Origin: Mycteria americana
Lineage: Eukaryota > Chordata > Aves > Ciconiiformes > Ciconiidae
Length of the DNA stretch: 64,000 bases
Direction: 5' to 3'
Assembly: GCF_035582795.1 (NCBI RefSeq)
Contig: NC_134370.1
Coordinates: 28,879,501 to 28,943,500 of the forward strand
A program made the translations under genes and the position numbers. The notes below the pieces were generated by a model. The model did no database searches and was not told where the DNA came from. It saw only the letters and a list, made by a program, of their open reading frames with translations. This document shows positions 53,201-61,989 of this stretch, piece after piece; the first letter of the stretch is position 1, and each line of letters begins with the position of its first letter.

Positions 53201-53471
53201 GATGTCTGCAATATCAGTTTTCTTACCTGCGTAGACAGGGGATGCGAGGTCCAGAGTTTTTACGTTGAACTGATCATTTTGCTTTTACGAGTGTATTTTA
53301 GGATTCCATTGGAAATGCCTTTGTCTGAGATTGCTGCCATGCCATCAGGAATGTTCCTAATTCTTTTCCCAGGTCACCTGCACCATGGAGACCAGAGACA
53401 AGATCCACACAGCCCAGCTGAGGAATGCGCTTCTGGAACGCTACCCCACAGCCGCCTGGATGGAGCGGTGA
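23122..53471 (+). CDS. Threonine dehydratase-like PLP-fold protein with C-terminal ACT domain (12 exons, 539 aa)
   Basis: Spliced model: 23122-23222, 27710-27736, 30838-31180, 35649-35765, 36651-36892, 41151-41316, 41773-41869, 42778-42853, 43561-43686, 44935-45102, 45416-45473, 53373-53471. The lengths sum to 1620 bases and every junction is in phase with GT/AG ends. Residues about 131-450 follow the fold-type II PLP family of threonine/serine dehydratases from end to end. They include the lysine motif GSVKERG (Lys183), the G-x-GT-x-GLE segment (286-293), a glycine loop (309-313) and a terminal SGN (439-441). Residues about 463-534 form an ACT domain, normally an amino-acid-binding regulatory module. 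The closest family layout known to me is the bacterial medium-form threonine ammonia-lyase (about 400 aa, one ACT domain). Vertebrate SDS, SDSL and SRR lack an ACT domain. Several active-site motifs are degenerate, so dehydratase activity is doubtful. The N-terminal 130 residues match nothing I recognise. Exons 3-12 are secure; exons 1-2 are inferred. Confidence 0.85.
24890..25010 (+). mobile_element. MIR-like SINE remnant in intron 1
   Basis: The stretch gtcttaggcaagtcattcaa then gtctgtgccccagtttct, followed by an AG-rich segment, matches the MIR core pattern (GGGCAAGTCACTTAACCTCTCTGAGCCTCAGTTTCC) with substitutions expected of a very old copy. Confidence 0.55.
26632..27150 (-). mobile_element. 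Ancient CR1/L3-like LINE remnant in intron 1
   Basis: The sequence caacactgggtcagaccaaag, then gtggccagtaacagg, then atcctgtggcaatgagttct and ttctgtaagaagg follows the order of a widespread amniote LINE 3' region I know from reptile and bird genomes (ACTGGGTCAGACCAA ... GTGGCCA ... GGCAATGAGTTCC). It is heavily diverged, and the middle part (26740-26860) is not recognisable. Confidence 0.65.
27270..27373. repeat. AT-rich (TATA/TATG) compound microsatellite
   Basis: Alternating TATATA, ATGTATATATA and AAATAAAAATAAAAAT units end in a CACACGCAC tail. The tract is partly palindromic and sits 340 bases upstream of microexon 2. Confidence 0.9.
27710..27736 (+). CDS. Dehydratase-like gene, exon 2 (27-base microexon)
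   Basis: A T-rich tract ending in ttttttgcag precedes 27 bases and then a gtaggt donor. In the required phase it reads YAEQLFLK between two split codons, joining Ser34 of exon 1 to Lys43 of exon 3. The other two frames contain stops. No homology supports it, because the N-terminal region is not part of the conserved PLP fold. The evidence is the splice signals and the in-phase fit on both sides. Confidence 0.5.
27737..30837 (+). other. Intron 2 of the dehydratase-like gene
   Basis: Donor gtaggt, acceptor tttgtttttag. AT-rich; nothing else is recognised. Confidence 0.5.
30838..31180 (+). CDS. Dehydratase-like gene, exon 3
   Basis: Acceptor tttgtttttag, donor ATG|gtaggg. The exon encodes residues 44-157. 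Its first half is hydrophilic, with a Cys/His cluster (CDLHCC) and acidic runs. From about residue 131 (ISAAAFKIQCGVQKTPCM) it matches the opening helix of threonine dehydratases, where I-x(2)-A-x(3)-I-x(3)-x-x-TP is typical. No in-frame ATG precedes residue 102, and the exon begins with one base of a split codon. Translation must therefore start in an upstream exon. Confidence 0.85.
31181..35648 (+). other. Intron 3 of the dehydratase-like gene
   Basis: It holds the CR1-like remnant at 33000-33290 and a GC-rich island at about 31860-32600 with a decent but unused acceptor at 31871. The conserved protein runs uninterrupted from exon 3 to exon 4, so no exon is required here. Confidence 0.7.
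33000..33290 (-). mobile_element. Ancient CR1-like remnant in intron 3
   Basis: Phrases such as aacttaaatagttcttttcc, catggctgtatcccctttct, ccaagctaaacaggccagct and ttagtctctttttatg appear in the order found in old CR1-type LINE 3' regions in the minus orientation. Divergence is high and the boundaries are approximate. Confidence 0.5.
35649..35765 (+). CDS. Dehydratase-like gene, exon 4 (PLP lysine motif)
   Basis: Acceptor tactccag, donor CAG|gtataa; 39 codons, residues 158-196. It reads YSRLSKQYGMDIYLKKEFLQ and then Y-TGSVKERG. The S-x-K-x-RG motif holds the lysine (Lys183, codon 35724-35726) that forms the internal aldimine with PLP in this family. A second in-frame AG eight bases downstream (tattccag) could give a slightly shorter exon, but it would break the phase with exon 3. 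Confidence 0.92.
35766..36650 (+). other. Intron 4 of the dehydratase-like gene
   Basis: Donor gtataa, acceptor ctgttttttag. Nothing else is recognised. Confidence 0.85.
36651..36892 (+). CDS. Dehydratase-like gene, exon 5 (degenerate substrate loop)
   Basis: Acceptor ctgttttttag, donor GA|gtaagt; residues 197-276 plus two bases. It opens with DQQRKGVIVA and continues AVAYHASELRIPVFVIMS, then a recognisable small-domain helix RVKMCREYGAMVI. The family's conserved S-(A/S)-GNH-(A/G)-Q loop, expected at residues 207-214, reads LDSNFSMA. Only the asparagine (Asn210) remains. In serine racemase the first part of this loop carries the catalytic re-face serine, which aligns here with Asp208. Confidence 0.93.
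36893..41150 (+). other. Intron 5 of the dehydratase-like gene
   Basis: Donor gtaagt, acceptor cttcccacag. It contains the poly(T) tract; no exon is needed, because residues 276-278 align without a gap to the family. Confidence 0.85.
37574..37598. repeat. Poly(T) tract of 25 bases in intron 5
   Basis: An uninterrupted T run is preceded by a pyrimidine-rich stretch (ctctgcctttccctgccctt). No recognisable retrocopy lies beside it. Confidence 0.95.
41151..41316 (+). CDS. Dehydratase-like gene, exon 6 (glycine-rich phosphate loop)
   Basis: Acceptor cccttccttcccacag, donor ATT|gtaagt; residues 277-332. It contains SGLGTVGLEVYEQVP (family: AGQGTIGLEI) and then FPAGGHCGLLAG, where the family has P-V-GGGG-L-I-AG. 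Relative to the family the loop carries His-Cys and is one residue longer. This loop normally grips the PLP phosphate. The exon then ends with the amphipathic helix AAALKHLNPHISVI. Confidence 0.93.
41773..41869 (+). CDS. Dehydratase-like gene, exon 7
   Basis: Acceptor tcttccccag, donor GGAG|gtaaga; residues 333-364 plus one base. It begins GVESESFPVLQQSLKAG, equivalent to the G-V-E/Q-x(3)-(A/S)-x(2)-(M/L)-x(2)-S stretch of dehydratases. The following segment (HPLEDQACSNHHFYG) is where the family has the variable loop before I-A-DG-(I/V/T). Confidence 0.9.
42778..42853 (+). CDS. Dehydratase-like gene, exon 8
   Basis: Acceptor gaaatctgcag, donor GTGAG|gtaggt; residues 365-390 across the split codons. 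DVSGLCFGSNSLQLTGKLVE aligns with the ADG-x-A-V-x(3)-G-x-L-(T/P) segment, followed by KVVAVREED into exon 9 (family: VVTV-x-EDEI). Confidence 0.9.
43058..43310 (-). mobile_element. CR1 LINE fragment, older copy, in intron 8 of the dehydratase-like gene
   Basis: It starts catagaatcatagaatatctcaggttgg and continues with atcatcgagtccaactccct, cttgcaggactacctaaaac and gactaagagcattgtcc. These are hallmarks of a CR1 3' region in the minus orientation. It has more mismatches than the 19836 copy and no open frame. Confidence 0.9.
43561..43686 (+). CDS. Dehydratase-like gene, exon 9
   Basis: Acceptor acaactcttttgctttcag, donor AAAAG|gtacag; residues 391-431. EEDILISMLRLLEYERVTVD then AEGAIGLAALVAGK is the conserved helix pair EDEI-x(2)-A-x(2)-LLLE-x-x-K-x-(V/L)-(V/I)-E-x-A-GA-x(2)-AA-L. 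The acidic residue usual before the AGA helix appears as Asp410, shifted by one or two positions from the canonical glutamate. Confidence 0.93.
44135..44225. repeat. Ancient interspersed-repeat tail in intron 9
   Basis: The stretch gtcaatgggattacccttg, then gcttagtgttaaatgtgtgg and gtaagtgccgccttgcatct resembles the 3' tail of an old amniote repeat (TCAATGGGACTACTCA ... TTAAAGTTAAGCATGTG ... TAAGTG ... TTGCTGGAT). It is strongly diverged. Confidence 0.4.
44935..45102 (+). CDS. Dehydratase-like gene, exon 10 (end of PLP domain, start of ACT domain)
   Basis: Acceptor ctctctgttttcag, donor GCAAG|gtaaat; residues 433-487. VAVVICSGNLEL closes the catalytic domain. The family's SGGN, whose serine accepts the PLP ring nitrogen, is CSGN here (Cys438). 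After LLQQCIARALTLDNRVCRF comes the first ACT strand and helix, SLVLSDCPGDISKLLEILAR. This carries the DxPG signature of ACT domains as Asp-Cys-Pro-Gly (about residues 470-473). Confidence 0.93.
45416..45473 (+). CDS. Dehydratase-like gene, exon 11 (ACT domain middle)
   Basis: Acceptor atatcccttatttgacctag, donor GAG|gtaaga; residues 489-507. It reads RVLDIKQERAFVTSELFTVE, the ACT strand, loop and strand that in medium-form threonine ammonia-lyases reads N-(V/I)-x-x-(V/I)-x-H-x-R followed by V-x(3)-V. The histidine usual before the arginine is Glu here. Confidence 0.9.
49180..49262 (+). mobile_element. MIR-like SINE remnant in intron 11
   Basis: The sequence tgacctgggcaagacactat then ttcagttccccatctgcaaa and actggagatg follow the MIR order TGACCTTGGGCAAGTCACT ... 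TCAGTTTCCTCATCTGTAAAATGGGGAT. Boundaries are approximate. Confidence 0.6.
50682..50713. repeat. (GTT)n(ATT)n trinucleotide microsatellite in intron 11
   Basis: Four GTT units change into seven ATT units. Confidence 0.95.
53373..53471 (+). CDS. Dehydratase-like gene, exon 12 (ACT domain end and stop)
   Basis: Acceptor ctaattcttttcccag, then 32 codons and TGA at 53469-53471. VTCTMETRDKIHTAQLRNAL then LERYPTAAWMER fits the final ACT strand and helix (family: V-x-(V/L)-x-(V/L)-ETRG-x-EH-x-x-x-L-x-x-x-L). It lies 7.9 kb from exon 11, yet phase (0/0) and homology both join cleanly. Confidence 0.9.
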   Translation, partial: VTCTMETRDKIHTAQLRNALLERYPTAAWMER

Positions 53472-53632
53472 TGGGCACAGCACAAGGGAAAGGGCCAAGG
53501 TCCTCTGACAAGTACTTTACAGAGCCCTAATCTTGAGGCATTCAGAACAAATATTATCTTTCAAAGCTGAACAGTTAGTGAATAGTTTCAGGATATTTAT
53601 TTCCTGCTCAAAATGTAGTGAATGTCCTTGGG

Positions 53633-53638
53633 AATAAA
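53633..53638 (+). terminator. Polyadenylation signal of the dehydratase-like gene
   Basis: A canonical AATAAA lies 162 bases after the stop codon in the context ttgggaataaagc. It is the first one downstream and gives a short 3' UTR ending near 53655. Confidence 0.7.
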
Positions 53639-53655
53639 GCTAAACTCAAAACTTT

Positions 53656-56600
53656 AGCTTAGCTAAGGGAAACTTCTAGTCTCTGCTGCTGTTGGAATTC
53701 AATAATTCATTATCAGCTGGCTGTCTGGATTTTGGCTAGTATGTAGGATCCAATGGCGTTCAGTAAATAAACAGGGAGAAGGCATTTTTCTTTATATCTG
53801 AATATAGACTTCTCAAAGGTCTTTTGATTTTGATGCCCCTATTTAAAGTTATGCAGCTCCTTCTGTTGGACTTTGCCATACTACTAGTACAGTAATTTTC
53901 TATTTCCAAGCCAGAAGCAGTTCTCCATTTGCTGAATCTGTTTCAGGAGATACATACATGTGTGTGGGTGTGGGTTTGAACACACTTCTGTTCTGATTTT
54001 TGCTATCAGGAACAATTATGCTAATAAAATGCAATTTAAACAAAAACAAAAAAACCCTTGGAAAAAAGCCAATATTATATTCACTTTTTTCCCAAGGGAA
54101 AATGATCCTATTTATAAAGTAAAGTTCCAAAGGATGTTGCAGCAATAAAAAAAAAAGTATTCTGAATATAATTAGACCGCATATGCAGAACAGAAATGTA
54201 ATTCTTCCCTCTGCTTTTGGGGACTCGGTATAAAAAGCAGCATATAAAATGGCTTGTGTTTCTTTACAAAAAGGAGTGTCTCCACCCATGTGAATTTTTG
54301 AATTAGCATTCCACTGATCATCTTAGTCTGCCTAAAACAGACTCTATCCATCTCACCTGACAGATTAAGTACACTGTTAAGAGTGAAATATATTTAAAGG
54401 CCACATGTTAATAGCCAAAGACAGTGCCAGGAGAAGAGGAAGGCTAAGTCTTAGGCACATGGCTAATGCAATTAACAAAGAACACATTGACCTAAATACC
54501 ATTTCCATCACTACAGGCAGAGACCAGCTAATAAGGTAACAGAGTGGGATGGCAAGAAATGTAAGAGAAATTCAGGCCCACTTCTGAATGTGTGTACAAT
54601 AGTCGCCTTTCTACTTGGGCATAATTCAATTTAAGGCTAGCTGCAACAGAGCCAATACATACCATTCCACTTGGTTAAATTTAACCAGGATTGACCCAAA
54701 TTTTGGGTGTAGGTATTTTGATGAGAGGTCTTAATCCTGCCTCTAGCATATCAAGTTGATAATTAAGTATATAAAATAAATATGATGTATTTAGCAATGC
54801 CCTAGCAGAGTCCAGCTGAAAATCCAGCAGGGTCAGAGTGAGTGTCTCCATGGGCTGCATGGGATCAAATCATTCCAGTTCCCATGTGCAGAGCTGGGTG
54901 ACCTGTTGCTAGGTGTCCATGAAAACCAACTTTTACTATAGATTTTGGGGGAGAAAGATTCTGCAAGCCCATAGTGATGCTCCTTTGTTGTCATATTACG
55001 ATTTATAATTTGAGCTTCCATCTTAGTCCTCCCCTGCAGTTAGGAATGGGCTTGCTAGTACATTTCCTTTCTTGGGTCTGCAGTGGGAAACTTTCATCTC
55101 TAAAGCACAATCAAGAAGTCACGTCAGGAAGAGGAGATGCCCTGGGATAGGCAAAAGCTTTATCTGCCCTCTCTTAATTCTAGTCCATCCGTAGGCTAGG
55201 AAAGGCATCATCCCGAGAGCTAAAGCAACCTAACCAGAGGGTCCCTATGGACTAAAAAGAACTAACTGCATATCCAATCTTATGCAGATCTCATCTGTAT
55301 TGTATCTACTACTTATGGATATCCAGCTATAACTTAACTTGTGCCTGCAAGGTGGGACGAAGAGGGCAGCATTCTGGCTCTCTCTGCAGTATTTTTTTCT
55401 GGGAAATGGTCTGTTCCTTCCTTCTTATTGTGGCTCATGAAGGAGCAGGATTAGAGAAGAGACTCTCACAAATGGTGGACAAATAATAGAAGTTCACTGA
55501 TTTGGTCTATTTTTGGAAGGACCGTGTTGGTTTGCACATGGAACTAAAAATTATTGATGCCCCAATGCTTAGTTTCTTTCCCTTCTTGCCATCCAGAACG
55601 ATGGGTATCGGGCTTGGTCTCCAGAACACGTGCTGTAAATCACAGCCTGTCAGACACAACTCCTTTCTTCACGGTCAGAGGAGTTTAAGAAATCTGTATA
55701 GAAATATGTGATGACAGACTACATATTGTTTATGTCCTACTTCCATTGAAACAAGCAATGAACCACATCATCAAAGAGCAGATTTAGGGATGTAAACCCA
55801 CTATAAATAAGGGTCTAATTATCCTCTTATCTCTTTTGGCAAAACTCTCAGGAAATTTTGAGGATGTCTCAGACCTATGTGAGAAGAAAATGGGACTTTC
55901 TAGCCAATGTTCTCAGTAGTGGCCAACAGCTTCTGCTGTGTGTACTTGGTTTATTGTCCTGCATTATCCTGGACTTTTTTTTTTTTTTTTTAGAAGCTCA
56001 GTGCATTAGTAACTTCTTTTCTAATCAATGGGAACTGCATTTATCAAGTCTTCACAAAACTGGGGCAAGAGAGGTAACAGAGCAACCAAAAATCAATGCA
56101 CTCAAAATCACTGTATGATTTTGAAAATGTGTTTTGGGGGAAAAAAGGGAAAAAAAGAAAAAAAAGAAAAGGAAAGTGATGGCTAGAAGTTACTTAAAAT
56201 GTCAAACATGATATATGCAGTTGGTTTTATTTTTATTGTATTAAGTATAAACATAAATTGTAAATCACTCTTCAGTGGTAAACACTTTACACGTGAATAT
56301 AATGATACCAGAGCTGATTTCCATTCTATATTACTTTTATGCGAGTCCATTGGCTTTAAAGCTAAGATGAAATACTTCCAAGGGAAAAAAAATAAAAATT
56401 AAACATTTAAATGAATGTATGCAATTGGAAAGAATACTGAAATATCTAAAATGCTAACCTTTTTGCATTATGAAATATAATAGGGCTATGGCATTTCAAA
56501 GATCTAATAATGTGTTTTTAAATGTTTCATTTAAAGAAATATTTTTATATAGAGTGTTCTTATGTACCTTGAAAAAAATAACTTTACTGATTATGTAAAA

Positions 56601-59600
56601 ATTTCCCAAATTGTTAAATCAGCAAAATGTAAATCTAAGCATTGTATTTACTTGAAAAAATAATTAAAATGATGCTATTCCACCTCAGCAATTAAAGATT
56701 TGTCATTCTCTCATATGGCACTGAGAGCAGCCTTGCATTAAAAATTCAGAGTTCATTTTTCTTCCTTTCTCTGCCATTGACATCGACACAAAATCCACAC
56801 CATTCGTGCGTGCCGAGCTCTGGGCTGCCCGGGAGGTGAGCGCAGCTGGGCAGGACTGCTGCTCTTGCCCTGTGGAGTGGCATGGGAGACTACCAGACGC
56901 CTCAGCAGCATGGCTGGGTGAGCATCTCTCCTTACCGGCTTGGAAAGAGATTCTGTTTCGTGTACTGGGCCAGGTGCAACCGCCACCTTGCTGGTACCTG
57001 GCTGTGTTCCTGGGCAATGTGTAGAGTCTGGGTGCAGAGGTATCCTGGACTGGGCTTGTGTGTGTGAATTAAGTCCATGCTATCTGGTGAATCGGATCTC
57101 AGAGAGACTCATCACAAATATTGTGAACTTTGGTAAACCAGTCCTTCAATTTCAGGGTGCAGCAGGCTCCACCAGCTAAAACGCATGTTCGCGTCTCCAG
57201 TGGGAGAGGATGCTTTGACCCAGGTAATTCTGCTAGAGCTAAGCTACTTAGCTTTGGGAACAGTCCTATGAATACAAGGTTTGTCAGGGACACAGCACAA
57301 CTTCTTCCAAGGACCGATGCAAACAAAGCATGTCTTTAATTGAAAGAAAATCTCTTCCCACATGGATTCCTTAATTTCTTCAGCCAGGTCCTGTAAACTC
57401 TGGATTAACATCTAAAGCTCTGCCAGTACATGTTTACATAGCATCAGGAGAAGTTCATCTCCCCATGCAGGTGGCGTGTCCTCACAAGTAGCACGTTGCC
57501 ATCTAGCCTACTACTTTTGGAAGATTTACAAACATGTGTTCCTCCTTCCCATCTGAAAATGCAGTAAGTGTGTTTGACATGCTATATCAAACTTTTGCTA
57601 GATCCGGACCTAGGCATGCAGTTTAGTGATCCGAAAAGGAAACTGCAAGATGCCGGGGCTGGGCTGTAATTCCTGCCAGTCATTTATTTGATGTCCTTGG
57701 TTCTCCTGTCACCTTCTTCGCTGTTTTTTTAACTGTAAGCAGTCTGCCACGTGTAGGACATTGAAGTTTGCAGAGTTTTTTTCTATTACAAACCTTTGCT
57801 TTTGTGTGCTCCCAACTTTTTGCTACATCCCAGTGGAGGGGGAATCCTGCTGAATGTCATGCCCTCCTGAGCTGATGGATTTCCCGTTGTTCAAAAGCAC
57901 TTTATTTATTTTAAATAAAGCTGCAGCAAAAATCGGTAGCTGTGGTTGGAAAACAGTCTAATAAAATATGAATGCTTTAAAGTAATTCAATAATGATCAT
58001 ACATAACAACAGGGTCCCTAAACCCATGCAGCCTGTCTCTCTGACTGAAAGGAAGAGCTGGGCAAGTCCTTTAAGGGGCAGAGCCAGATCAACCACACCT
58101 GAGTGCATCCACAGAAAGGATATGAGGGGCTTGCCCTGCCCCTGGGGGAAAGGCTGTGTTGGTGAGGAGTTTCAGCTGTACTGTTGTCTGAAAGCTCTTC
58201 TAGATGCAGGTACTCTTAGGTGCCTTTGTTTTTTTGGTTTTTTTTTGCAACTGTGAACTTTTTAATCTTTCATGTTTCTGAAATTTGTGGAAAAGAGTGT
58301 TGTTTGCATGTGGTTTTTGTTCTGATAAGGAGTCTAGAGTGTCTTTAGGAGGAGATTTTTAACTTGGTGTGGTTTCTAAACTTAGTAAATTGGTCTCCCT
58401 GTCTATTCCCTCAAGGGGCACCTGAGAGGTTTTGCTTTGGGAGAACAGTCTCGAAGAACACTGATAAATGGTACAACGGTATTCCTTATACCTCTCTTTT
58501 CTCCTCTCCCCTCTTCTTTCCCAGTCATGCATGTGCTGTAATTATGCTTGGAGTTGCAGGGGCCTTGTAAGGTCTAGTACAGTATGTGGATTGTGCCATA
58601 TTACTGCCTCTCCTCTCAAAAGCAATAGTAAAGAAATGTTGAGGGTTTTTTTGCTTTCAACAAACCATGACAATTTCTTGAGCCGTTCATGCAGGCCTTG
58701 CATACAGGCACCACTCTGAATAAACATGCTGCCAACAAGATAAACTGAATGTATAGGCTGATGGCCACATGCTAAAAGTTTTCATTAAGTCCTCAAATGA
58801 GTGGAGTCATTAAAAAAAACCTCTAGAAAAAAATCTCTTTATTTTGTATGTGGAGATCACCTCCTGGGAGGCAGGGGAATAAAAATGTACAAGCTTGTAA
58901 TTAACGAGCAAAAAAGCAAATTATTTTTTTAAACTGCGTAGCATTATAAATAGTGAAGTGAGACTGATGGCCTCATTAACAAGGGCTTATATACAACAGT
59001 ACTGTAATTAAAAAATGTGAATTGATATTCCCCTCTCTTCAAACTTAAGGTATAAATACAGAAGGAACATATAATTCAGATTCTCTCATTCATGGAAACA
59101 TTACTGCATTAGTTACTTTTTTCTTTGCAAAGGTCATTTGCCTGGAAGCCTTAAAATCAGTGAGCTAAAAGTTGCTTTCCATAACATGTTCCTCTAAAAT
59201 CTACTGTATTTCTGTGGAAGGTCTGCAATTTCTGCCCCCCACCCCAGAGCTCATGCCAGAATGCCCACATGCAGCGGCCTGTAGGACTTCAAAGACCTTG
59301 CTTATAGTGGTTAAACTTACTGCAGACGCTACGACAATGGTCAAGGAGGCCATTCCCCCAGCTTTAACTGGGCTCTGTTGCCATTCAGGAGACCAGCTGC
59401 CCAGCCCCAGAGCAAATTAAATGTCCTTAATGAACCAACACTTGGGTACTTCCAAAGGCTGGCCCAGTTGACTCCTGTTGTGTTTAGAAAAATCTAGGTC
59501 AGCATGAAAGAGAGGCAAAGCAAGACAACATATTGTGATTCTGAGAGAGGTTTTTCATCGCTCCCTTGCAAAAATGAGCTACAGCCCATAAGGCTTTAGA

Positions 59601-61989
59601 AACAGAGCTTGGAAACAGATGGGAGACATCTCATTGCCTCTGTTCAGGCTCGGCAGTTTCTGAGCTGATGCTTCATTTCCTGACCCAGCTTCTCATCAAT
59701 AGAGCTTGATTTGAGCAGTGATTTGCCAAACATGCTCATCCAGATTGCCTGCCTTACTTTAAGAAGTGCATTACACTCATTTCCATATATTCCATATATT
59801 ATGATTTAAAGGCAAAAATGGATCTGGGTAGTTTCTTTGTGGTTTCTCCTGCAACAAAGTTACCAAGCAATCACAGCATAAAAGCACTGTAGTTATCTGT
59901 GACTTGTATGAAATTATTTCTTTTGATCACCCATGCAGGTCAAATAAATAATGCCTTAATTTTGTATATGCCTAGAAAAAACAGGCACTGTTGTTTTAAG
60001 TTTTCTTGGCATCTACTTTACATTACTAGCATAAAGCATACCCAGTTTTGCACATAGGCTTTCATAGCAAGGTTTTTTTCCTTATGTTTTCAATTTGAAA
60101 TGGGTGGCTAAACAGTATTTATTTCTCTTCAGTACTGTCAACAGCCTAGTTGGCAGAAATACGCATCCTGAAAAACCTTTCTTAATGTCAGCTTAGCTTT
60201 CTTGGTGATTTACCTTCTTATTTAGTCGTGCTCTTCAATAGTAAAAGCCCTTCTGTAAGGTTCATTTGGTTTTCCTTTTGGTGGGAAGTAATATTTTGAA
60301 ACCTTTTTTTTTTTTTTTACAGTGAAGTACTAACATTTTCAAGTATTTTTTGGCAGGCTTGGTGGGTTGGGTGTTGATGTGGGAGATGGTTTGACACTCA
60401 GCCTAGCCTTTGAGCTGCTGTAAGAACATAAGGGTATGCTTCTGTTGCTCTCCCCTTTTGTTGTGGAAAGGGTATTTTGATTGCAGTGGAAAGAATTGCT
60501 GTACATGTTTAAGAGTAATCCTTTATTGTCGCTATTAGGATAGCCTGGAGAAATGCTTATGCCTGGTGTAGCCAGCGCTGTTTCTGAAGAGCCAGTTACT
60601 AGCCATGAATATATATCTCTGTCGGCTTAGTGAGTTGTTGACCTAGATTCATGCTTCTGAAGGCTTTTTTTGACTAATAATTTTGTAAAGTATTATGGTA
60701 TGTTTATCTTGCTGTGATGTTAGGCACACTATAAACAAATATTCAGAAATGATATCTCATTATTTTGAATCTTCTCATTCTGCAGGTTTCTTTCTTTTCC
60801 TCAAGGCCATTTTACGTTAAAAGCTAGTCAGCATTGCTTATCCCATGCTTCTCAGATTTTGCGTTAGGGATCTCATGGGCTTCAAAAACATTAGAAAACA
60901 GGCATCCGTGCTACTTGCAGCGCTGGGACAGAGGCTGAGAGTAAAGATTTTTTTGTATTTCTTTATTTTTAAAATGAGTGGAAAAACTGAACTGCTGCCA
61001 AACAAGGGTAGGGAAAAGAAAATGTTTGAAGGGAGATGAATACAACATAGTTGCATTTCTAAAAAGTTTGATAAGCAATGCCCAACAACCTCCAAACAGA
61101 GAGCTGCTGAGATCTGTCAACCGAAAAAAACCCCAAACAGACAAACAAACAAAAACCCAGAGAGGCTTCAAAAAAAATCTGCTGATGCCAGTGTCTGGCT
61201 AAAACTTGTTCTAACTTGTAAATATTTTTTAACTAAGGCTTAATAATAAATTCACTACAATTTTTTTCTTTTATAGCTTCCTTGGGCTGCACTGAGGAAG
61301 CTTTTACCATTGCATCTCTGAAGAGAAGCCCTTCTAATTAAGTTGAGTCTAACAGCAAGCTGTTAACTTGTCAAAGCTGTGATTTATCTATAGCCATTCC
61401 AGAGCCCGCGCGCAGGGCTGTGAAAGCTGTGATGGTGAGCATCACAAGTGCTTGGGGTGCAGACTGGTGGTGGGAGGGGAAGCTAGCGTAGTAGTTCTGA
61501 CCTTATTTACAGCTCCACTGATGGAAAGTGAATAGTGGCAAACAAGAACAGACAAAAATGCCTATTAAGAAAAGTCTTTTACCACCATTCCTAAGTCTTT
61601 AACTAGCCTTGGTGTTATTGTTACACCTTTTCCTCTGTACAGGAACATCATAATGAAAATGTTGAACCAAAGTTATTCCTTTTATACCTTCACATTCTTA
61701 AGTTAACGCTCATTAAACATTCAATTAGAATTCATCTTGAAACACAAAGTATTATACCTATACATGTTTTAATGCCACGGAGAATTTTTTTTTTTAAAGA
61801 CAAGTCCCATCAATACCTTGCCCTGTTAGAAATACTAGACTTCCGTGGGACTTACTCTGGAAAGCATACAGCCAGCTGATCGCATATGTTCCAAGTGTGA
61901 ATATTGATAACAGGTATAAAGATGATGCCTATATATTTTGTATAGACATCTATTTCCAGGATAAATCAAAAAGAAAAACAACTTATTTT
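53656..61989. other. Intergenic region between two convergent genes
   Basis: No exons are recognised. It contains A- and T-runs (55978, 56140-56175, 60306), a strong 14-bp hairpin (54055-54098) and AT-rich sequence. Short frames near 56700-57340 sit in a locally GC-richer patch and overlap on both strands, which argues against coding. Confidence 0.5.

Larger units (their letters stand above)
45474..53372 (+). other. Intron 11 of the dehydratase-like gene (7.9 kb)
   Basis: This is the longest intron, inside the ACT domain. It holds a MIR-like remnant (49180), a trinucleotide repeat (50682) and a T-arm-like hairpin (50892-50912). Minus-strand frames at 52307-52684 and 52761-53033 lack splice and homology support. 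Confidence 0.7.
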
